33,844 bases of DNA, taken from positions 1 through 33,844 of the forward strand of contig JBAQCS010000025.1 in NCBI GenBank assembly GCA_049294415.1, read 5' to 3'. This stretch comes from JAEZRQ01 sp049294415. GTDB lineage: Bacteria > Patescibacteriota > Patescibacteriia > Patescibacteriales > UBA12465. Below are positions 25,092-32,962 of the stretch, in pieces (the first letter of the stretch is position 1; every line of letters starts with the position of its first letter). The translations under genes and the position numbers were made by a program. The notes below the pieces were generated by a model. The model was not told the DNA's origin and ran no database searches. It saw only the letters and a program-made list of their open reading frames with translations.

Positions 25092-25964
25092 ATGAATAAT
25101 AAACCTAAAAAATTTCTTTGTCCTGGACATAATGCTTGTGCTGGCTGTGGTGAATTATCAGCTGCTCAAGCCGTAATGCGTGGCTTAAACGAAAAAGTAA
25201 TTATTGCTAACGCTACTGGCTGTCTAGAAGTAACAACCACTTCCTATCCGCAAAGTTCTTGGGGGTTACCCTGGATTCATTCTTTATTTGAAAACTCCGC
25301 AGCCGTAGCTTCAGGAATTTTAGCAGCCTTAAAGCAAAAAGGTGATAAAGAAACTAAAGTAGTAGTTCAAGCTGGTGATGGTGGTACCTATGATATAGGT
25401 ATTGGTCTTATTAGTGGAATGTGGGAAAGAGGCGAAAATATTGTTTATATTTGTTTTGATACTGAAGCTTATTCTAATACTGGCATTCAATCTTCTGGTG
25501 CAACACCTTATGGTGCTTCTACCACTACTAGTCCAGATGGTCAGATTTCCATTGGTTCAACTAGTCGCAAAAAGGATATGATTGGCATCGCCTTAGCTCA
25601 CGGCTTAAATTATGTAGCTCAAAGTACAGCTGGGTTCCCTGATGATATAACAAATAAAGTTAAAAAAGCTTTAGCTACTTCTGGACCATCTTATATTCAA
25701 ATTCTTTCCCCTTGTATTCCTGGTTGGAAAATAAATTATGATGAGGCCGGAGAAATGGGTAAATTAGCTGCTAAAACTGGCTTATATCCCTTACTAGAAT
25801 ATGTTAATGGGGCTCTGTCTGGATCTAGTATAAATAGTAATTTTAAACCGACACCGGTTTTAGAATATTTAAAAGCTCAAGGCCGCTTTAAACATCTAAA
25901 AGAAGATGATATAAAAATTATTCAAGGATTAGCTGAGGCTAATATTAAAAAATACCAACTATAG
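25092..25964 (+). CDS. porB: 2-oxoacid:ferredoxin oxidoreductase, beta subunit
   Basis: The 290-residue protein carries the Por beta cluster ligands C16-x2-C19 (NACAGCGE), C44 (NATGC) and a fourth Cys in SPCIPGW. The TPP/Mg site runs from GDGGTYDIG (about 96-104) to the EAYSNTG segment about 30 residues on. It completes the Por complex with porG, porD and porA upstream. All conserved active-site elements visible to me are intact, so the complex should be functional although its operon is interrupted by a pilin-like gene. The next gene starts 2 bases after its stop. Confidence 0.94.
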   Translation: MNNKPKKFLCPGHNACAGCGELSAAQAVMRGLNEKVIIANATGCLEVTTTSYPQSSWGLPWIHSLFENSAAVASGILAALKQKGDKETKVVVQAGDGGTYDIGIGLISGMWERGENIVYICFDTEAYSNTGIQSSGATPYGASTTTSPDGQISIGSTSRKKDMIGIALAHGLNYVAQSTAGFPDDITNKVKKALATSGPSYIQILSPCIPGWKINYDEAGEMGKLAAKTGLYPLLEYVNGALSGSSINSNFKPTPVLEYLKAQGRFKHLKEDDIKIIQGLAEANIKKYQL

Positions 25965-25966
25965 CT

Positions 25967-27100
25967 ATGAAAAAAATATCCAACATACTAATAATATTCG
26001 CCTTATCTTTTTTAATTAGTAGCCAGGCCTTAGCAGCCAGCACTCCTACTGATTGCAGTTGGAAAAAATCGGTCACTAAGGTTACTAGTTATGGCGGAGG
26101 AACCTCTCCTACGCCAATTACTACTGAAGTTTGCCCAGATGAATGGGAAACTGGCACAACCTGTACTGGATTAGCTGGGGCAGGAGAGCTTTGTTGCTGC
26201 GACCCCTCTTCAGTAGTCGCCCTGCCAACTGAAGCTAGAGTTATTATTCCTGATTTTAAATTCCAAATTAATATTCCTGGCCTAGCCCCCCTAACTACCG
26301 TTAAATGTACTGATAAATGTGCTATTCCCTGGATTTCAGAATATTTTTTTGGTGTTTATAACTATTTCCTAGGTATCGCAGCAGTTCTAGCAGTAGTAAT
26401 ACTAATGGCCGCTGGTTTATTATGGATTGTGTCCGGTGGTGACGCCTCTAAAATAGGACAGGCTAAAACTATGATAGCTGGTAGTATTACTGGTTTATTA
26501 TTACTGGTTTCTATTAGCTTGTTATTAACTTATATTAATCCTAAATTAGCTCAACAAGGATTTGTGGAGTTAACACCCATTGATAGGAAGGTTATTGAAA
26601 GCTTAGCTGTCGGCAGAAAAAGCGGCACCGCCCAAAAATACAGTCAAAACTGTGCCACTGATGAAGAGTTAGCTAAGGGTGTTACTTTTTACGCTACTGG
26701 TTACTATAAACCAACTTATAATGCTTCTGATCCAAATTTTTGGTGCATTATTGCAATGCAATGTTCTTGTCCTAATGGTCGTGATACTTCTAAAAATTGC
26801 GACAAACTATATGGCAAAACTTTCCCGGGTTATGCCCCATGTAAACCATTTGAAGCTAACACTCCATATTGTAATCTAACATCCAATGGTACGGCCCCAC
26901 AAATTGGTACTATCGCTGGACCTGATTGCGGCAATTTACCACCTAATACTAAGGTCTGTTTCAAGGGAACAACTTATACTATCACTGATAAAGGAGGAGG
27001 AATCAAAGGTAAGCGTATTGATATTTGGAGTGGTAATAGTCTACAAACTGCTATGAATCACACTGGAGTAGGAACTTTAACTAAAGGTGAATGTAAATAA
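25967..27100 (+). CDS. T4SS pilin-like membrane protein fused to a 3D-type double-psi barrel domain
   Basis: The 377-residue protein has a signal peptide (1-24, ALAAS), a short Cys-rich extracytoplasmic stretch (30-118) and a pilin-like core of two helices (about 127-153 and 168-189). AAGLLWIVSGGDASKIGQAK matches the paralogue upstream. From about 238 a domain starts with VTFYATGYYKP and ends with ITDKGGGIKGKRIDIWSG. The three aspartates D320, D341 and D352 fit the 3D domain (MltA/YuiC-like), known from peptidoglycan-cleaving lytic transglycosylases. A Cys-rich insertion (260-302) interrupts the barrel. It is the last gene of the plus-strand operon before a strong terminator. A wall-remodelling role at a secretion site is plausible but inferred. 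Confidence 0.82.
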   Translation: MKKISNILIIFALSFLISSQALAASTPTDCSWKKSVTKVTSYGGGTSPTPITTEVCPDEWETGTTCTGLAGAGELCCCDPSSVVALPTEARVIIPDFKFQINIPGLAPLTTVKCTDKCAIPWISEYFFGVYNYFLGIAAVLAVVILMAAGLLWIVSGGDASKIGQAKTMIAGSITGLLLLVSISLLLTYINPKLAQQGFVELTPIDRKVIESLAVGRKSGTAQKYSQNCATDEELAKGVTFYATGYYKPTYNASDPNFWCIIAMQCSCPNGRDTSKNCDKLYGKTFPGYAPCKPFEANTPYCNLTSNGTAPQIGTIAGPDCGNLPPNTKVCFKGTTYTITDKGGGIKGKRIDIWSGNSLQTAMNHTGVGTLTKGECK

Positions 27101-27144
27101 AAAAAATACCCCCCTCTGCCAGTTGGCGGAGGGGGGTATTTTTT
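27101..27144. terminator. strong bidirectional rho-independent terminator
   Basis: A 20-bp stem (27101-27120 with 27125-27144; one G-U pair) surrounds the tetraloop AGTT. Six consecutive C-G pairs are flanked by A6 on one side and T6 on the other, so a U-tract follows the hairpin in both directions. It starts directly after the pilin-3D stop codon and lies 4 bases from the rnhA stop, ending the two converging operons. Confidence 0.95.
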
Positions 27145-27147
27145 ATA

Positions 27148-27552
27148 CTAGCAACCTCTATCCATCGCTTCATTAGCTAATCTATCAGCTTCTTTATTCT
27201 GCTCGCGACGTACGTGAGTAAATTTTATTTTTTTAAATGAAAGTGATAAGTTATGAACTTTTAAAAATAATGGGGCTAGTTCAGCATTCTTCACTTTATA
27301 TTCACGGTTTAATTGTTTAACTACTAACTCACTATCCAAGAAACATTCTACTTCTTTAACTTTTAATTCCTCAGCTTTTTCCAGTCCGGCAATTAAAGCT
27401 TTATATTCAGCTTGATTATTAGTAGTCTCACCTAAGTGACGAGAAATTTCAGCTACCACCTTACCGTCTACGTCATGTAAAATAGCTCCTATTCCTGCTG
27501 GACCAGGATTACCTCTGGCTCCACCATCACTATGAATAATTATTTTTTCCAT
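27148..27552 (-). CDS. rnhA: ribonuclease HI
   Basis: RNase HI cuts the RNA strand of RNA-DNA hybrids. The 134-residue protein shows the four acidic metal ligands: D9 (HSDGGARGNPGP), E49 (NNQAEYKAL), D73 (LDSELVVKQL) and D123 (NKEADRLANEA). It lacks the basic handle region of E. coli RNase HI and matches the shorter YpdQ-like type. It lies 4 bases after recJ and ends the minus-strand operon at the bidirectional terminator. Together with recJ it makes a nucleic-acid-processing pair. Confidence 0.94.
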   Translation of the reverse strand: MEKIIIHSDGGARGNPGPAGIGAILHDVDGKVVAEISRHLGETTNNQAEYKALIAGLEKAEELKVKEVECFLDSELVVKQLNREYKVKNAELAPLFLKVHNLSLSFKKIKFTHVRREQNKEADRLANEAMDRGC

Positions 27553-27556
27553 ATTA

Positions 27557-29365
27557 TTAATTATGATCAGAACTTGGTTTTAAATCAACTAACCTAAGCT
27601 GTGCTTCACGGCGACCATTGAATTCATTAATATCTAAGTAATAAACAGCATCAACTAAATCTCCAATACGAACGGCTTTATATTCTTCAGCTCCCCCAAA
27701 AGAAATTGCCCAAATACCTTTAGCAAAAACTTTATCACTATCTGATAATCTAATTTTAATATGCTGACTATCTAAGCCTAAAGTCACAATTTCATCAACC
27801 CGAAGTCTATAACTAACAAATTTTGGTTGAGCATTATTTTGACCAAAAGGAGCTAGTACAGAAATTTCTTCAGCTAATTCTAAACCGACATTTTCTATAT
27901 TTAACTCGGCTTCAATTTTTAATTTTGGAGATAATTCTAAGCCTTGTAACTTAGCACTAACTATTTCCATGATTTTTTCTTGAAACTTTTTCAAACGTTC
28001 TTCACTAGCTACTGAAAAACCACAAGCCATAGGATGCCCTCCGTACTTATCTAAAAACTCTGAAGCTTCAACTATACTCGCAATCAAATTAACTTCCTCA
28101 ATAGAGCGTCCTGAGCCTTTAAAAGAAAATTTATCATCACCCTCACCCTCTTCGGTAATTCTGGTAATGATTAAAGTTGGGCGATAATATTTTTCACAAA
28201 TTTTACCAGCCACTAGTCCGATCACACCTTCATTCCAAGCCTGGCTCTCAGTAGCAAGACCTATAATAATTGGTGGGATATTATTTTTATCAATCTGTTC
28301 TTCAACTTGAGCAATAATATTTTCAGTAATTTTTTGACGATCTAAATTGCGTTGATTAAGTTCGGCGGCCATTTCAGCGGCTACCTCTCTGTTTTCTTCA
28401 GTAAGTAGAGCAAAGGCATTATTAGCATGCCCTAATCTACTAGCAGCATTAAGACGTGGCCCTATTTGCCAGCCCACATTCCAAGCTTCCAATTTTTTAT
28501 TATTATTAGACTTAGAAATTTTCATGAGCTCATTTAAACCCAATCTTCTATTTTGATTTAAAATAGTTAAACCTCTTTTAACTAATAATCTATTTTCTCC
28601 CAACAAACTAACCATATCAGCAATAGTACCAATAGCTACTAAGTCCAGGGCTTTTTCTAATACAGCTCTTTTCTGATCAAGAGGTAATTTTGATTTATAA
28701 ACCAGAGCACTAGCTACTTTAAAAGCTACACCCACGCCAGCTAAATATGGCCAAGGATAAGAATCTGATTTATCAGCTGGATCAATAATTAAACATGGTG
28801 GTAAATCTTCAGCGTTGTCAGGCAAAACATGGTGATCGGTAATAATAATATCTAAACCTTTACTTTTGGCATAAATTACTTCTTCTTTATTTCTAATACC
28901 ATTATCAACGGTAATAATTAAAGCCACTTCTTGAGCCACAATAGCATCAATAGCCATCTTGTTTAAACCATAGCCCTCAGTAACACGATCGGGCAAATAA
29001 ACTTCGACATTACCCTTCAAGGCACGCAGTGCTTCTAGTAAAACAGTAGACGAAGTAACACCGTCAGCATCATAATCACCATAGACCACAATTTTATGAC
29101 CATTTTTAATATGCTCGATAATTAAATCGGTAGCACTATCCATGTCTCTAAATAAAAAAGGGTTATAAAATCTTAAATCAGGAGTACTAGCAATATCTAG
29201 AACTTTATCAGCTGGCAAAATATCATGCCAAAAAGATTCTAAAGCTAACTGATCCGTTATCCCGCGATTATATAAAAGCTGCAAAATAATTTTAGACAAG
29301 TTAGTCTGGCTCGCCAAAAAATCATCTGGAGCTGGAGCGCATAATTTCCATTGCTTCATATTCAT
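27557..29365 (-). CDS. recJ: single-stranded-DNA-specific exonuclease RecJ
   Basis: RecJ digests single-stranded DNA 5' to 3' in recombination and repair. The 602-residue protein has the DHH-family motifs: YGDYDADGVTSS with D97, D99 and D101, the VDNG motif with D154, TDHH at 176-179, and the DHHA1 element with GSGRS and KYGGHPMACGF. A C-terminal OB-like domain follows. The length is slightly above the E. coli enzyme (577). The start could be M1 or M3. It lies downstream of lepA and a 32-residue membrane peptide, and 4 bases before rnhA. Confidence 0.95.
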   Translation of the reverse strand: MNMKQWKLCAPAPDDFLASQTNLSKIILQLLYNRGITDQLALESFWHDILPADKVLDIASTPDLRFYNPFLFRDMDSATDLIIEHIKNGHKIVVYGDYDADGVTSSTVLLEALRALKGNVEVYLPDRVTEGYGLNKMAIDAIVAQEVALIITVDNGIRNKEEVIYAKSKGLDIIITDHHVLPDNAEDLPPCLIIDPADKSDSYPWPYLAGVGVAFKVASALVYKSKLPLDQKRAVLEKALDLVAIGTIADMVSLLGENRLLVKRGLTILNQNRRLGLNELMKISKSNNNKKLEAWNVGWQIGPRLNAASRLGHANNAFALLTEENREVAAEMAAELNQRNLDRQKITENIIAQVEEQIDKNNIPPIIIGLATESQAWNEGVIGLVAGKICEKYYRPTLIITRITEEGEGDDKFSFKGSGRSIEEVNLIASIVEASEFLDKYGGHPMACGFSVASEERLKKFQEKIMEIVSAKLQGLELSPKLKIEAELNIENVGLELAEEISVLAPFGQNNAQPKFVSYRLRVDEIVTLGLDSQHIKIRLSDSDKVFAKGIWAISFGGAEEYKAVRIGDLVDAVYYLDINEFNGRREAQLRLVDLKPSSDHN

Positions 29366-29379
29366 TGTAATTCAATTAA

Positions 29380-29478
29380 TTAAAACCAAGCAGCGCTCAT
29401 TGAAACAGCCAACATTGATAAAATTACCATAGTGGAAATTATAATCCAAATAATTTTGACTACTTTCTTTCTTTTCAT
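29380..29478 (-). CDS. small single-span membrane peptide (32 aa)
   Basis: In the lepA-recJ gap the minus strand carries ATG to TAA coding for 32 residues: a basic head MKRKKVVK, a hydrophobic helix IIWIIISTMVILSMLAVSM and a short SAAWF tail. It starts 2 bases after the lepA stop, and recJ follows 14 bases later. The spacing, the start codon and the clean membrane profile argue for a real gene, probably co-transcribed. I recall similar K-rich one-helix peptides in related genomes but cannot confirm it here. Function unknown. Confidence 0.6.
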   Translation of the reverse strand: MKRKKVVKIIWIIISTMVILSMLAVSMSAAWF

Positions 29479-29480
29479 AA

Positions 29481-31292
29481 TTATCTTTTTAGTATTTTAA
29501 TAAAAGTATCGGGCGGAATATCAACACTACCCTTGCCCATGGCCATCATCTTTTTCTTACCCTTCTTCTGTTGATCAAGTAATTTATTTTTACGAGTTAC
29601 ATCACCGCCATAAAGTTTAGCGGTCACATCTTTTCTCATCGCTGAAATACGTTCGGCTGCAATTACCTTACCACCAATAGCCGCTTGAATTTTAATCACA
29701 AACATTTTACGTGGTAAAGTATCTTTTAAAATATGAACAACCGCCCTACCTTCACGAGCTGCCTCATCACGATACACAATAGTAGATAGCGATTCCACTA
29801 TTTCTTCGGCTACCATAATATCCATTTTAACTACATCAGCCAAGCGGTATTCTAAAAATTCATAATTAATAGAGGCATAACCAGCTGAAACACTTTTTAT
29901 TTTATCGTAGTAATCAGTTAAGATAGCTGACATCGGAATATCATAATGCAAGATAACTCTAGCATCATCACCGTCAACCGAAATATATTCAGTATTCTTA
30001 TAAATACCTCTTTTTTCTTGAGTTACCTTCATGATATTACCTAAATAAGTTTTAGGTGTAATAATATCTAACGATACGATAGGTTCTTCAATACTATTTA
30101 TCTCATTAGGGTCTGGCAGTCTCTGAGGAGTGCGAATAACTTCTTCCTTACCATTCTTACGAAAAACCTTATAAGCCACGCTAGGAACAGTGACAATTAA
30201 ATCTAAGTTATGTTCGCGGCGTAATCTTTCTTGAAAAATTTCTAAGTGTAATAATCCTAAAAAACCGCAGCGAAAACCAACGCCTAAGGCATCTGATTGT
30301 TCTGGTTCATAAACTAAAGAAGCGTCATTAAGTTTTAATCTTTCCATGGCATCTCGTAAATCTTGTAAGCCGTCTCCTTCTTTAGGAAAAATTCCGGCAA
30401 ATACCATTGGTTTTACTTCCTTATAACCAACTAAAGATTTTACTTGAGGATGATTACCAACTGTCATTGTATCACCCACGCGACAATCACCAACTTGCTT
30501 AAAGCCGGTAACTACATAACCAATTTCGCCACGTTTCAATTCACCAGTAGAAAAATAATCAGGTTTAAAAATACCAATATCTAATACTTCACTCACAGCC
30601 TCTGTGGCTAACAATCTAATTTTGTCACCTTTCTTAATGTGACCATCAAAAACTCTAATATAAGCTACTACGCCTTTATATTCATCATATTTGGAATCAA
30701 AAATAAGAGCTCTAGGATAATCCTGACTTTCTTCGCCTACTAAAGCTTTAGGGCTGTGGCCGTGTTTAATAACGGCGTGCAAAACATCTTCTACACCAGC
30801 TCCAGTTTTACCCGAGGCACAAATAATTTCCTCTTCTTTACAACCTAATAATTTAATAATTTCAGCTTTAGTCTTGTCTATATCAGCCGCTGGTAAATCA
30901 ATTTTGTTAACAACCGGAATAATAGTTAAATCTTGCTCTAAAGCTAAATATAAATTAGCTAAGGTTTGAGCTTGAATACCTTGAGTGCAGTCCACTAACA
31001 AAACAGCGGTTTCAACAGCCGCTAGTGAACGAGAAACCTCATAAGAGAAATCCACGTGCCCTGGAGTATCAATTAAGTTTAATTGATATCCTTCAAAATT
31101 CATGGTTACTGGTTGTAATTTGATAGTAATACCACGCTCGCGCTCAATATCCATACCATCTAAAATCTGATCCTTCATGCGGCGTTTATCAACCGTATTA
31201 GTGATTTCTAACATGCGGTCAGCCAAGGTAGATTTACCATGATCAATATGGGCAATTACGCAAAAATTCCTAATTTTTTCTTGATTATTCAT
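29481..31292 (-). CDS. lepA: elongation factor 4 (LepA) GTPase
   Basis: LepA/EF4 is a ribosome-associated translational GTPase implicated in back-translocation and ribosome biogenesis. The 603-residue protein has G1 AHIDHGKST (14-22), the switch region GMDIERERGITIK, G3 DTPGH (about 76-80), G4 NKIDLP (about 130), the EF-G-like domains and the LepA-specific C-terminus. The conserved end reads GKGSVDIPPDTFIKIL. The length is typical. It lies 32 bases after murJ in the minus-strand operon. Confidence 0.97.
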   Translation of the reverse strand: MNNQEKIRNFCVIAHIDHGKSTLADRMLEITNTVDKRRMKDQILDGMDIERERGITIKLQPVTMNFEGYQLNLIDTPGHVDFSYEVSRSLAAVETAVLLVDCTQGIQAQTLANLYLALEQDLTIIPVVNKIDLPAADIDKTKAEIIKLLGCKEEEIICASGKTGAGVEDVLHAVIKHGHSPKALVGEESQDYPRALIFDSKYDEYKGVVAYIRVFDGHIKKGDKIRLLATEAVSEVLDIGIFKPDYFSTGELKRGEIGYVVTGFKQVGDCRVGDTMTVGNHPQVKSLVGYKEVKPMVFAGIFPKEGDGLQDLRDAMERLKLNDASLVYEPEQSDALGVGFRCGFLGLLHLEIFQERLRREHNLDLIVTVPSVAYKVFRKNGKEEVIRTPQRLPDPNEINSIEEPIVSLDIITPKTYLGNIMKVTQEKRGIYKNTEYISVDGDDARVILHYDIPMSAILTDYYDKIKSVSAGYASINYEFLEYRLADVVKMDIMVAEEIVESLSTIVYRDEAAREGRAVVHILKDTLPRKMFVIKIQAAIGGKVIAAERISAMRKDVTAKLYGGDVTRKNKLLDQQKKGKKKMMAMGKGSVDIPPDTFIKILKR

Positions 31293-31324
31293 GGTTGTTA
31301 TATTACTTTATTTTAAGGCTCAGG

Positions 31325-32956
31325 TCAATTGCCACGAACCTCACCAGAATCATCAACTGGTAACTTTTTAAAGGGTAAACGGCGGCGAATTACGGCTAAG
31401 AAAGTTATAAGTTCTTCGCTGCCAAATAAATAACAAAGTAAGCCATAAGTTAAAACACCAAAAGTGGCTGAAACTCCTAATTGAATAAAGACTCCTAAAA
31501 AAGTTGTCATATCAATAAACGGCCAAACTACTATTTTCATTAATTGGATAACCATACCCGCTCCAACAGCCGAAGCTGAAAATTTTAAAGCTGCTAAAGA
31601 TATTTTCGCAATTCCTAAATCACCAACTTTAAAGTGAAGCCAACCCCAAAGTAAAATAAAGTTCAAAATACTAGAAATAGAATAAGCTAAAGCTAGTCCA
31701 GCTACACCCATCACTCTAGACAGCAATAAACATAAAACCACATCAGCCGCGACTGTAAAAATGCCTAGATAAAATGGCGTCTTAGAATTGTGTCTGGCAT
31801 AAAAAACTCTAACTAGAAGCGGAATAGAAGCTTGAGCAAATAAACTAATAGTAAAAAAAGCTAAAGTATTCATGCTTAAAATAGTATCCTGCCAATTAAA
31901 AGCACCTGTTCCTAAAATAACACGAATAATTTGGGCGCGCAGAGTAATTAAAAAAACTGTCGCTGGAATTACAAAAAATAAAATCTGCCTTAAAGTTGAA
32001 GAAAAACTAGCTTCTAATTTTTTTAAATCAAAAGCACTTTGAGATAAAGCTGGGAAAGCTGCGATAGCAAAAGAAATACCAAAAATACCAACCGGAAAAG
32101 ATTGTAAATTATTGGCTAAATTAAAAATACTTAAAGAACCAGCGGCTAAACCAGAAGCGATAATAGTAGTAACTAGCAAATCAATCTGAGTGATAGCTAA
32201 GCTCATCGTGCGAGGGATCATCATTCTACCAATTCGACGAGTAGCCACATCTTTCCAATTTATTTTCCAACTATGATGATAGCCCAACATCTTTACAGCT
32301 GGAATTTGTATCACCATGTGTAAAAAAGCACCCAACACAACACCATAAGCTAGGCCATTTAACCCCCACTCTTTAGAGAAAAATAAAGCCCCCACAATAA
32401 TTCCTAAATTATATAAAATTGGAGCCAGTGAATAGATAAAAAAGCGACGGAAAGATTGTAAAATACCACCCAAGACACCAGATATACCTAAAAATAGTGG
32501 TGATAGAAACATCACTCTAGTTAAATTAGCAGTGGCTAGCTGTGATTCAGCTGAAAAACCCGGGGTAATCAAACGCACTAAAGTAGGTGCAAAAATCATA
32601 CCAATCGCTGATAATAACAATAAAAAAACCGATAAAATGTTAATAATATTACTAGCCAGTGACCAGGCTTCGCTATTTTCAGCTGTATTCTTAGGCTCTT
32701 TAAAATCTTTAATAAGACTACTAAAAATTGGAATAAACCCAGCCGACAGAGCCCCCAAAACTATGAGATTAAATAATAAATCCGGTATTCTAAAAGCAGC
32801 ATAATAGATATCTAATTGGGAACTAGCTCCAAATTGACCAGCTAAAATTCTATCGCGTAAAATACCTAGTAATCTAGAAACCAAAGAAGAGACGGCCACT
32901 AAAATAGCCGCTACCGCAATACTATTAACTTTTTGTTTAAATAATCGTTTCCACAT
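31325..32956 (-). CDS. murJ: lipid II flippase MurJ
   Basis: MurJ (MviN) flips the peptidoglycan precursor lipid II across the membrane. The 543-residue protein is polytopic, with about 13-14 helices. The family N-terminus is SSLVSRLLGILRDRILAGQFG (about 23-43), followed by DIYYAAFRIPDLLFNLIVLGALSAGFIPIF, with the positively charged residues of the central cavity. Its presence implies a peptidoglycan wall, consistent with the 3D-domain protein on the other strand. It starts 6 bases after the TPR protein ends. Confidence 0.95.
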   Translation of the reverse strand: MWKRLFKQKVNSIAVAAILVAVSSLVSRLLGILRDRILAGQFGASSQLDIYYAAFRIPDLLFNLIVLGALSAGFIPIFSSLIKDFKEPKNTAENSEAWSLASNIINILSVFLLLLSAIGMIFAPTLVRLITPGFSAESQLATANLTRVMFLSPLFLGISGVLGGILQSFRRFFIYSLAPILYNLGIIVGALFFSKEWGLNGLAYGVVLGAFLHMVIQIPAVKMLGYHHSWKINWKDVATRRIGRMMIPRTMSLAITQIDLLVTTIIASGLAAGSLSIFNLANNLQSFPVGIFGISFAIAAFPALSQSAFDLKKLEASFSSTLRQILFFVIPATVFLITLRAQIIRVILGTGAFNWQDTILSMNTLAFFTISLFAQASIPLLVRVFYARHNSKTPFYLGIFTVAADVVLCLLLSRVMGVAGLALAYSISSILNFILLWGWLHFKVGDLGIAKISLAALKFSASAVGAGMVIQLMKIVVWPFIDMTTFLGVFIQLGVSATFGVLTYGLLCYLFGSEELITFLAVIRRRLPFKKLPVDDSGEVRGN

Positions 32957-32962
32957 ACTTCT

